Below are positions 1-7,088 of a stretch of 16,330 nucleotides of DNA, piece after piece. The stretch covers positions 1 through 16,330 of the forward strand of contig JALFHA010000203.1 in NCBI GenBank assembly GCA_022776785.1, read 5' to 3'. This DNA is from Clostridiales bacterium. Lineage in GTDB: Bacteria; Bacillota; Clostridia; Christensenellales; Aristaeellaceae. The position numbers were made by a program, and so were the translations under genes. The notes under the pieces were generated by a model that was given only the letters and a program-made list of their open reading frames with translations, had not been told where the DNA came from and searched no databases. The stretch's first letter is position 1. Each line of letters opens with the position of its first letter.

Positions 1-65
1 AAACCCGCCAAGGGACTTCGCCCCGTGACCCCGCCATCGCTTCGCGCCTGTTATCCCAACTCTTT
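1..65. repeat. Partial copy of a hairpin-type intergenic repeat
   Basis: This stretch matches 1797-1860 by eye. Both read AAACCC, then a CAAGGGA..TTC..CCC.. hairpin-like core, then TGACCC and a CGCTTCG element. The match is imperfect and the copy is cut by the window edge, so its left end is unknown. It lies just downstream of the MATE gene's stop codon, as the other copy lies downstream of the antiporter operon. The placement suggests a dispersed 3'-flanking repeat family, possibly with a terminator-like or mobile origin. Nothing here looks coding. Confidence 0.5.
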
Positions 66-79
66 ATCAAAGATCAGTA

Positions 80-1462
80 TTACATCGCCTTAATGACCCG
101 CTCATTGATGCGGCGATGGAAGATGCTGCTCAGCAGCAGCGAGAATAGCTCCGCGACGACAAACGCCCACCAGATCATCGTGACGTTGCCCGTCAGCCTG
201 CCGATGAGGTAGGCGCAGGGAATCAGCACAAAGAGCTGGCGCACGAGCGAGACGATCATCGAGTACACGCTGTAGCCCAGCGCCTGGAAGACCGACCCGC
301 AGCCGATGCAGAAGCCCGCAATCGGGAAGCTCAGCGAGATGATGCGCAGCGCAGGCACGCCGATGCGCAGCATCTCCTCCGACGCATCGAAAATCGCCAG
401 CAGCCTGTCCGGGACAGCGTGGAACAACAGCGTGCCCACTACCATGATGGACATCGCCGTGACGATGGAGTAGCGGATGGCTTTTGTCATGCGGTCCGGA
501 CGGCGCGCGCCGTAGTTGTAGGCGACGATGGGCACCGTGCCGTTATTGAGGCCGAAGACCGGCATGAACACGAAGCTCTGGAGCTTGAAATACACGCCGA
601 ACACCGCCACCGCCGTCGCGGAAAACGCGATGAGGATCTGGTTCATCAGGAACGTCATCACCGAGCCGATGGACTGCATGATGACCGACGGCACGCCGAT
701 GGCGAGAATCCGGCGGATCGTCGCGCCGTGCACGCGGAAGCCCTTCATGCTGATGGAGACCTCCGGGTTCATGCGGATGTTCATGACAAGGCCCATCGCC
801 GCAGCCACCCACTGGCCGATGAGCGTCGCCAGCGCGGCGCCTGCCACGCCCATTTTGGGCATTCCCAGCAGGCCGAAGATGAAGATCGGGTCGAGGATGA
901 TGTTGATGATCGCGCCTGTCGCCTGGCTCACCATCGTGAGCATCGTGCGGCCCGTGCTCTGCAAAAGGCGCTCAAAGAGAATCTGCATGAACAGGCCCAG
1001 CGAGCCGACCATCACGATGCGGGTGTAGATCACGCCGCTGTCCACGATCTCGGCGATGTCGGTCTGCGCGCGGAAGAACGGCTCCACCACCGTCAGCCCG
1101 CCGATAACGAACAGCGCCGCGGAAACCGTCAAAAGCAGGATGCCGCTCGTCGCCGCGCGGTTCACGCCCTTTTCATCCTTCGCCCCCAGCGCGCGGGAAA
1201 GCACGGCGTTCAGGCCCACCCCGAGGCCCGCCGCCACGGCGATCATCAGGTTCTGCACCGGAAAGGCCATGCTCAGCGCCGTCAGCGCAGCCTCGCTGAT
1301 GCGCGCGACGAACATCGAGTCCACCACGTTGTACAGCGCCTGCACCAGCATCGAAATCATCATCGGCAGGCTCATCGAAAACAGCAGCCTGCCCACGGGC
1401 ATGACGCCCATCTTGTTTTCCGCAGCGGTGTTTTCCGTTCGCTGCTCCATCTTCTTCTCCAT
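80..1462 (-). CDS. MATE family multidrug/cation efflux transporter
   Basis: This is a 460-aa integral membrane protein of the MATE (multi-antimicrobial extrusion) family. Such proteins export drugs or metabolites in exchange for Na+ or H+ across the cytoplasmic membrane. The length fits the family (about 450 aa, 12 helices). Family features include a short charged N-tail, then a first helix with ALYNVVDSMFVAR (Asp48). GLNAVLSRALGAKD follows in the first half, and the repeated-half motif NNGTVPIVAYNYGAR lies near the middle. The pattern is closest to DinF/NorM-like Firmicute members; the substrate cannot be told. The chosen ATG has GGAGG four bases upstream. A second Met four codons in also has GGAG before it, so the start is uncertain by four residues. 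The gene is monocistronic, with its own promoter at 1521-1549 and a terminator of the upstream operon before it. Confidence 0.93.
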   Translation of the reverse strand: MEKKMEQRTENTAAENKMGVMPVGRLLFSMSLPMMISMLVQALYNVVDSMFVARISEAALTALSMAFPVQNLMIAVAAGLGVGLNAVLSRALGAKDEKGVNRAATSGILLLTVSAALFVIGGLTVVEPFFRAQTDIAEIVDSGVIYTRIVMVGSLGLFMQILFERLLQSTGRTMLTMVSQATGAIINIILDPIFIFGLLGMPKMGVAGAALATLIGQWVAAAMGLVMNIRMNPEVSISMKGFRVHGATIRRILAIGVPSVIMQSIGSVMTFLMNQILIAFSATAVAVFGVYFKLQSFVFMPVFGLNNGTVPIVAYNYGARRPDRMTKAIRYSIVTAMSIMVVGTLLFHAVPDRLLAIFDASEEMLRIGVPALRIISLSFPIAGFCIGCGSVFQALGYSVYSMIVSLVRQLFVLIPCAYLIGRLTGNVTMIWWAFVVAELFSLLLSSIFHRRINERVIKAM

Positions 1463-1520
1463 ATTTCCTCCATCCGTTCATTCATGCGCCCAGCGCGCCT
1501 TCATTTCTCCACAAGCCTTT

Positions 1521-1549
1521 ATTGTAATGCACGCTTTATATTGTGTCAA
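1521..1549 (-). promoter_or_regulatory. Sigma-70-type promoter of the MATE gene
   Basis: Read on the minus strand, TTGACA at 1549-1544 is followed by a 17-bp spacer and TACAAT at 1526-1521. This is a perfect -35 box and a one-mismatch -10 box. The start codon lies about 60 bases downstream. No clear operator is visible. Confidence 0.8.
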
Positions 1550-1618
1550 TCATTTTGGCACAGATTCCATGCGCGCTCTGAGAAAAGCTTTCGGGCTTTT
1601 TTCGTTCAACGGGCGCAT

Positions 1619-1658
1619 AAAAAGGCCGCTCTCCTGCCCTCGAGGGGGAAAGCGGCCT
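1619..1658 (-). terminator. Rho-independent terminator ending the antiporter operon
   Basis: The arms AGGCCGCT (1623-1630) and AGCGGCCT (1651-1658) pair perfectly around a loop containing CCCTCGAGGG. On the minus strand the stem is followed by a run of five T at 1623-1619. This is the expected form of an intrinsic terminator for transcripts coming from 1894 upward. It also insulates the MATE promoter just downstream. On the plus strand the stem is not followed by a T-run. Confidence 0.75.
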
Positions 1659-1661
1659 CTG

Positions 1662-1876
1662 ATACTGTTTTGCGTCTACAATCTCACTTTGCAGATTCAG
1701 ACCCGTCTCAATCGTAGGCCGCTTAGCGGCCTGCTCTGAGACTACGTTATCATGGAAGAGCTTGGGCTGCCGCCCAAACCCGCTTGGGGCTCTGCCCCAA
1801 ACCCTGCAAGGGATTTCATCCCTTGACCCTTCTACGCTTCGCTCTTATATTCAAGCCTTTAGACGCAAAACAGTAT
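1662..1876. repeat. 215-bp hairpin block with 17-bp terminal inverted repeats (MITE-like)
   Basis: The 17-mer ATACTGTTTTGCGTCTA at 1662-1678 is exactly the reverse complement of 1860-1876. Inside lie four hairpins. A compound stem at 1705-1742 has outer GTCTCA/TGAGAC and inner AGGCCGCT/AGCGGCCT. Three consecutive short stems follow: TTGGGC/GCCCAA (1762-1777), TTGGGGC/GCCCCAA (1784-1800) and AAGGGAT/ATCCCTT (1808-1824). It has no ORF, and no clear target-site duplication was seen. It could be a non-autonomous mobile repeat, or a structured 3' untranslated region of the operon transcript, whose terminator follows directly. Confidence 0.6.
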
Positions 1877-1893
1877 GAAGCCTTCTGTGTACC

Positions 1894-4053
1894 TTATCTC
1901 GTCAGCATGTAGATGATCGTCACGCACAGGCCGAGAGCGAAGAGGATCAGCCCATAGCTCATCGTGTGCGTCGCCCGGCTGATAAAGTCGATCAGTCCGT
2001 CCCAAAGGCCCGCGAACAGGCCGGTGAAATGGTGCTCAACCGGCCGGCCGCGCAGCACGGTCTGGTTCAGGCCCTCGGTCACGCCGTCCGCACAGGTACC
2101 CACAGCCGCCGTAACGCGATTGCCGACGGTCTCCCGCTCCCTGTGCTGACTTACGCCCAGCACAGTCTTTGCCAGCAGGTAGGCGGCTGCGTCGGTCACC
2201 ACGCCGCAAACGCGCGCCACGAACGTGCCCAGCACCGTCAGCGCGCGGATGACCGGCACAAACACATGCTTCTCGAGCACCGGCTCGCTGCCCAGCGCGG
2301 CAGCCGAGCCGCCCGCGCGCAGCAGCAGGCCGATGGCCGGGCGATATGCGCGGTCCTCGATGTCCATCCAGGCGGGCCACAGATCCGCATAGACGCGGAT
2401 ATCCGTTTCATTCACGCGCTCGGGCCTCGTCAGCAGCGGGCGAATGAACAGCAGATATACCAGCACGCCGATCGTCAGCGAGATGCACGCGCCCGTCAGG
2501 TTCGTCAGCGAGAAGTAATGCACCGCGTGCGCGGGCGCCGCAGCGTGCAGGAAGCCGCCCGCAAAATCCGCGATGGCGTCCATCGTCACGTTCGGGCAAA
2601 CGCCCAGCACGGGCACCAGCAGCGCGCTCGCCGTCAGCGCCACGGCGGACAGCGGGCTCATGTAACGCTTCATCCCATCGTAGCGGGGCTGCTCCGTCGG
2701 GTGCTTCTGCCAGAACAGGCAGATGTAGAGCTTAATCATGTACGCGCCCGTCAGGCCGCCGGAGAAGAGGTAAATCCACTCCGCGCCCTTGTACACGAGG
2801 CTCAGCGCGCCCATGCCCTCCTCGGCCAGCAGCGCCGCATATTCCACGATGCCCTCATGAATCAGCGTCTTGGAGACGTAGCCGGAGAACAGCGGCACGC
2901 CCATCAGGCCGAACGCCCCCATCAGGAAGGCGAAGTGCAGCAGCGGCTTGCCGCGGCCAAAGCCGCGCACGTCGTTGAGATTCAGCTTGTGCAGGTTCAT
3001 GTAGACCACGCCCGCCGCCATGAAGAGCACCAGCTTGAACAGCGAGTGATTGAGCATGTACAGCAGCGCGCCGCGCGCCGCCAGCGCGTTCTCCTCCCCC
3101 AGCAGGCAGCTCATGGCGATGCCCGTGAGGATGAAGCCGATCTGCGACATCGAGGAACAGGCCAGCGTGCGCTTGAGGTTGACGGAGAACACGGCCAGCA
3201 CCGCGCCGCCGAGCATCGTGATGAGCGCCAGCACGAGCAGCATGTTGCCCCACGCGCGGCTCTCGCGGAAGATGTTCGCGGAGACGGCGATCACGCCGAA
3301 CACGCCGGACTTGGTGAGGATGCCGGAGAGCAGCGCGCTCGCCGGGGCCGGGGCCACCGGATGCGCCTTCGGCAGCCAGATGTGCAGCGGGAACATGCCC
3401 GCCTTCGCGCCGAAGCCAAAGAGGATGCACACGCCTGCCGCCCAGAGCACGCCCTTGTCCGGGCAGGCCTCCGCCGCCGCATAGAGCGCATCGATGCGCA
3501 GCGTGCCCAGCGCGTGCTCCAGCAGAAACAGACCCATCAGCATCACCATGCCGCCGATGATCGCCACAGCGAGATACGTCTCCGCCGCGCGTAGCGCTCC
3601 CGGCGTCTCATCGTGCGCCACCCATGTGTAGGAGGTGAAGGACATCACCTCAAAAAAGATGAATGTCGTGAACAGGTCCGCCGAGAGGAACACGCCCAGC
3701 GTCGCGCCCAGCGTCAGCAGGTAGAACAGGTAGTAGCGGTTGCGGTTGCGGTAGTGGTGCGCGAAGTAATCGCGGCTGAGCATCGAGGTCGCCAGCCACA
3801 TCACGCCAGCCACCACGGCGTAGAGCGCGCGGAAGCCGTCCAGCATGAAGGACAGCCCCTTTCCGCAGAAGCCGGGAATCTCCAGCGTGTACGTCGCGCC
3901 GCACGCCACGCCCACGAGCAGCGCCGCACACACCAGCAGCGTCACCGCACAGGAGGCGATCACCGCCAGGTCGCGCAGGCGCTTGTCCCTGCGCCCGAGG
4001 AGGTAGCACCCGATGGCCGCCGCCATGGGGAAGAAAACCGGAAATGCGAGCAT
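1894..4053 (-). CDS. NuoL/MrpA-like proton-conducting subunit with long C-terminal extension
   Basis: This 719-aa polytopic protein is of the complex I antiporter-like family (NuoL/NuoM/MrpA-D), last of four in the operon. It keeps the family's proton-path residues: Glu135 in FIFFEVMSF, Lys217 in GFGAKAGMFPLHIWLP, Lys248 in SGILTKSG, His336/Lys340 in LNHSLFKLVLF and Lys395 in GYVSKTL. After the roughly 14-helix core it continues for about 150 residues. The tail is an amphipathic, partly polar stretch ending in one more predicted helix (SYGLILFALG region). That resembles the lateral-helix tail of NuoL, though I cannot prove homology. The reading frame is open to 4179, but the ATG at 4053 is preferred. 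It has GGAGGGG upstream, begins the hydrophobic MLAFPVFF, and lies 14 bp after the previous stop. It should serve as an ion channel at one end of the complex. Confidence 0.88.
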   Translation of the reverse strand: MLAFPVFFPMAAAIGCYLLGRRDKRLRDLAVIASCAVTLLVCAALLVGVACGATYTLEIPGFCGKGLSFMLDGFRALYAVVAGVMWLATSMLSRDYFAHHYRNRNRYYLFYLLTLGATLGVFLSADLFTTFIFFEVMSFTSYTWVAHDETPGALRAAETYLAVAIIGGMVMLMGLFLLEHALGTLRIDALYAAAEACPDKGVLWAAGVCILFGFGAKAGMFPLHIWLPKAHPVAPAPASALLSGILTKSGVFGVIAVSANIFRESRAWGNMLLVLALITMLGGAVLAVFSVNLKRTLACSSMSQIGFILTGIAMSCLLGEENALAARGALLYMLNHSLFKLVLFMAAGVVYMNLHKLNLNDVRGFGRGKPLLHFAFLMGAFGLMGVPLFSGYVSKTLIHEGIVEYAALLAEEGMGALSLVYKGAEWIYLFSGGLTGAYMIKLYICLFWQKHPTEQPRYDGMKRYMSPLSAVALTASALLVPVLGVCPNVTMDAIADFAGGFLHAAAPAHAVHYFSLTNLTGACISLTIGVLVYLLFIRPLLTRPERVNETDIRVYADLWPAWMDIEDRAYRPAIGLLLRAGGSAAALGSEPVLEKHVFVPVIRALTVLGTFVARVCGVVTDAAAYLLAKTVLGVSQHRERETVGNRVTAAVGTCADGVTEGLNQTVLRGRPVEHHFTGLFAGLWDGLIDFISRATHTMSYGLILFALGLCVTIIYMLTR

Positions 4054-4067
4054 CGTCTCTCCCCTCC

Positions 4068-5552
4068 TCACATCACGCCCGCGGCAATCGCCGCAAGGCT
4101 TTGTACAATCGGCTCGGAGAACAGGCCGCAGAGCAAGATGGCCGCGCAGAGCACCGCCAGCGGCAGCTTCATCCGCCACGTCGGGTCGCAGCGCTTACCG
4201 ATTTCCACGCCGTTTCCCGGCTCAAGCGGCCGGAAGTACATCGCAAAGGACACGCTCATCAGGTAGATGGCCGTCAGCACGGCGGAAATGAGAATCGCCG
4301 CCAGCCCGATGTACCCCGCCGGAATGCCCAGCACAGACGGGGTCGCGCTGCCCAGCGCCGCCATGCCGATGAGCCACTTGCTCACGAAGGCGGGCAGGCC
4401 CGGCGTGCCCATCAGCGACAGCGCCGCCAGCGTGTACACCGCGCAGACCACCGGCATCACGCGACTCAGGCCGCGCAGGCTCTCCACCTGCGTGCGCCCG
4501 GTCTTCACCAGCACGGCGCCCGCACAGTAGAACAGCGTGATCTTGATGAGCGCGTGGAACATCATGTGCGCCAGCGCGGCGGTCAGGCCGGAGGCGCTCA
4601 TCAGGCTCGTAGCCAGCACGATGTAGGACAGGTTGGAGATCGTCGAATATGCCAGCCTGCGCTTGAAGTGGTGCTCCCGCACAGCCATCGTCGAGCCATA
4701 GACGATGGTGACGGAGGCCAGCAGAATGGCGATGGTCTGCGCCGCCGTGCCGCGCAGAAGCTGCGCGCCCACGGAGAAGTACGTCATGCGGATGATGGCG
4801 AACGCGCCCGCCTTGACGACGGCCACCGCGTGCAGCAGCGCCGTCACGGGCGTGGGCGCCACGGAGGCGGAGGGCAGCCACGCGTGCGTCGGGAAGACCG
4901 CGGCCTTCACGCCGAAGCCCACGAACATGCACAGGTAGCCCGCCTGCAAAAGCACCGGATGCTCGCTGGCAAACGCCTCGCCCATCACGCCGCCCTGCAC
5001 GAACGCACCGCCCCCGCCGAAGCAAGTGACGATCATCACGCCGATGAATGCCAGCGCCGCGCCGAAGAAGGAATACATCATGTACTGATGGCCCGCGCGG
5101 ATCGCCTCCGGCTTTGTGCCGTGCATCACCAGCGGCAGGGTGGACAGCGTCAGGAACTCGTAAAAGACGTAGAGCGTCATCAGGTTGGCCGCCATGCTGA
5201 TGCCCAGCGTCACGCCGTAGGTGATGGTGTAGAGCGCGAAGAAGTGGTTCTCCCCGCCCTCGTGCTCCATGTATTCAAACGCATAGAGCGTAGCCAGCGG
5301 CCAGAGGAAGGCCACGATGGCCGTGAACACGCCGCCCACGCCGTCGAGCATCAGCGTGAGGTTGAGCGTATCGGTCAGCAAAAGCAGCGTTTGGCTCTGC
5401 CCGCGCCGCATCAGCAGGCACAGCAGCACCAGCAGCGAGGTGGCGAGCGTCACGCCCTCCACATACAGCTCCCTAGCGCGCTTTGTGCGCAGGGGCCGGG
5501 CCAGCATCGCAAAACCGGCGGCGATGGGAAAGATCACAGCAAGACTCAGCAT
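4068..5552 (-). CDS. NuoM/MrpD-like proton-conducting antiporter subunit (third of four)
   Basis: This 494-aa membrane protein has the proton-conducting transporter domain shared by MrpA/MrpD and NuoL/M/N. Visible signatures are Glu132 in LYVFYEFLTL, Lys216 in GFGVKAAVFPTHAWLP (His223), Lys247 in VVKAG, His333/Lys337 in MFHALIKITLF and Lys392 in FVSKWL. All residues known to matter for ion transport in the family are therefore kept. The start ATG has AAGGAG eight bases upstream and lies 21 bp after the preceding gene. It is likely cotranscribed with its neighbours. The family name alone does not say whether it moves H+ or Na+. Confidence 0.9.
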   Translation of the reverse strand: MLSLAVIFPIAAGFAMLARPLRTKRARELYVEGVTLATSLLVLLCLLMRRGQSQTLLLLTDTLNLTLMLDGVGGVFTAIVAFLWPLATLYAFEYMEHEGGENHFFALYTITYGVTLGISMAANLMTLYVFYEFLTLSTLPLVMHGTKPEAIRAGHQYMMYSFFGAALAFIGVMIVTCFGGGGAFVQGGVMGEAFASEHPVLLQAGYLCMFVGFGVKAAVFPTHAWLPSASVAPTPVTALLHAVAVVKAGAFAIIRMTYFSVGAQLLRGTAAQTIAILLASVTIVYGSTMAVREHHFKRRLAYSTISNLSYIVLATSLMSASGLTAALAHMMFHALIKITLFYCAGAVLVKTGRTQVESLRGLSRVMPVVCAVYTLAALSLMGTPGLPAFVSKWLIGMAALGSATPSVLGIPAGYIGLAAILISAVLTAIYLMSVSFAMYFRPLEPGNGVEIGKRCDPTWRMKLPLAVLCAAILLCGLFSEPIVQSLAAIAAGVM

Positions 5553-5573
5553 CTTTATCTCTCCTTACCGCCG

Positions 5574-7043
5574 TCACAGCACGGCCGCGACGACATGGGC
5601 AATCACGTTCATCAGCGGCTGGGCCAGCACGCCCGTGAGCACCACGCCCACCGCCAGAATCAGCATCGGCACGAGCATGAGCCGTCCGCCCTCCTTGTTT
5701 TCAAGCGAGGCGTAGTCGTAATCCGAGCCGGGGAAGAAGCCGTTGATCGTCACCGGCAGCAGGTAGGCCGCCGTCAGCAGCGCGGAGACGATGAGCACCA
5801 CCGGGCCGATGACGCTCAGCGCGCCCATGCCGCTAGAAAGCGAGCCCGTGGCGAGCTGCCACTTGCTGACAAAGCCGCCCGTCGGCGGGATGCCGATCAG
5901 GCCCAGCGAGGCGATGGTCCAGCACCACGTCGTCACCGGCATTTGCTTGCCAATGCCACGCAGGTCGCTCACCTGCGTCTTGCCGGTCTGGTGGATGATC
6001 GCACCGGCGCAGAGGAACAGCGCGTCCTTGATGGTGGAGTGCGCCACGACGTGCAGCAGCGCGCCGGAGAACGCCGCCGGCACCATGCAGGACAGGCCGA
6101 AGAGCACATAGCTCACCTGAGAGACGGTGGAGTAGGCCAGCCGCTTCTTGAGCAGCGGCTCGCGATAGGCCAACATCGAGCCCATGAACACCGTGATGAG
6201 CGTGAGCACCATGAACGCCGTCTGCACCCATGTGCCGCGCAGCGCCTGCGGGCCCACGAGGAAGTAGATCACGCGCACGATCGCCAGCACGCCCGCCTTG
6301 GTGATGACGCCGGAGAGCACCGCCGAGGCCGGGGCCGGGGCGACCGGGTGCGCCGTGGGCAGCCAGCCGTGCATCGGGAACATGCCCGCCTTCGTGCCGA
6401 AACCGAGGATCACCAGGAACGTGATGACGAGCAGCCCCGGCGTCACCGCGCCGGAGAGCGGTGCCACGCCGCCCGCCGCGAAATCGACCGTGCCCAGATA
6501 GTAGGTGAAGAAGAAGATGCCCATCAGGCCCAGCATCGCGCCGAAGATCGAGTAAATGAGGTATTTTACGCCCGCGGCGACGGCCTGCGGCGTGCGCTCA
6601 TGCACCACCAGCGGCACGGAGAGCAGCGTCATCAGCTCGTAGAAGACGTAGAGCGTCACCATCGAGCCGGCGAAGCACTGCCCCACCAGCGCCGAGAGCA
6701 CCGTCAGGTTGAACGCCTGAAAGCTCGCCTCGTGCTTGTCATGCCCGAGGTAGTCAAGCGCAAACACCGCCGCCAGCAGCCACATCACGCACATGAGCAC
6801 GGCGAAGATGCAGCCCACCGCGTCCACACGCAGGAAGATGGCAAGCGTCGGGGTCATGCGCAGCAGCGTCAGCTCCAGCCCCTGCGCGCGGCACAGCAGC
6901 AGCACCAGCAGCAGCTCGACGGCCAGCGCACCGCAGGCAAAGCGGGCGCGCAGCGGGCGGCTCCCGCGGATGGCGGGCACGCAGTAGAGCGCGATGCCCG
7001 CCAGCGCTGGCAGAAAGATCGCAACAATCAGCAGTACATTCAT
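5574..7043 (-). CDS. NuoM/MrpD-like proton-conducting antiporter subunit (second of four)
   Basis: This 489-aa polytopic protein is of the same family as its neighbours. Key positions are Glu136 in LYVFYELMTL, Lys218 in GFGTKAGMFPMHGWLP (His225), and AHPVAPAPASAVLSG with Lys249. His335/Lys339 lie in VAHSTIKDALF and Lys394 in FVSKW. It is closest by eye to the third and last copies, sharing the GFG-KAG-FP-H-WLP and AHPVAPAPASA loops almost word for word. That suggests duplication within this lineage. GGAGG lies ten bases before the ATG. The gap to the preceding gene is 45 bp, the largest inside the operon, with no obvious internal promoter. Confidence 0.9.
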   Translation of the reverse strand: MNVLLIVAIFLPALAGIALYCVPAIRGSRPLRARFACGALAVELLLVLLLCRAQGLELTLLRMTPTLAIFLRVDAVGCIFAVLMCVMWLLAAVFALDYLGHDKHEASFQAFNLTVLSALVGQCFAGSMVTLYVFYELMTLLSVPLVVHERTPQAVAAGVKYLIYSIFGAMLGLMGIFFFTYYLGTVDFAAGGVAPLSGAVTPGLLVITFLVILGFGTKAGMFPMHGWLPTAHPVAPAPASAVLSGVITKAGVLAIVRVIYFLVGPQALRGTWVQTAFMVLTLITVFMGSMLAYREPLLKKRLAYSTVSQVSYVLFGLSCMVPAAFSGALLHVVAHSTIKDALFLCAGAIIHQTGKTQVSDLRGIGKQMPVTTWCWTIASLGLIGIPPTGGFVSKWQLATGSLSSGMGALSVIGPVVLIVSALLTAAYLLPVTINGFFPGSDYDYASLENKEGGRLMLVPMLILAVGVVLTGVLAQPLMNVIAHVVAAVL

Positions 7044-7088
7044 GAGTTCGTTTCCTCCGTCCCTTTTTCTTGTCTGCTTCCGGCGCGC

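Larger units (their letters stand above)
1463..1893. other. Gene-free intergenic region (431 bp) between antiporter operon and MATE gene
   Basis: No credible coding sequence lies here; the open frames crossing it are extensions of antisense shadows. It holds the MATE promoter, a minus-strand intrinsic terminator, and a hairpin-rich block with terminal inverted repeats. These are listed separately. The composition is mixed and less GC-rich than the genes around 1490-1620. Confidence 0.8.

Noticed and set aside
419..1717. A plus-strand open frame of 432 codons over the MATE gene
   Set aside because: It is an antisense shadow with His/Arg-rich low-complexity translation and no credible start.
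1741..1824. Series of short evenly spaced stems considered as a CRISPR-like array
   Set aside because: The units are different stem-loops, not identical repeats with unique spacers, and no cas genes are present.
1966..3594. A plus-strand open frame of 542 codons
   Set aside because: It has the same His/Arg/Gln-rich antisense composition, opposite the NuoL-like gene, and no ribosome binding site.
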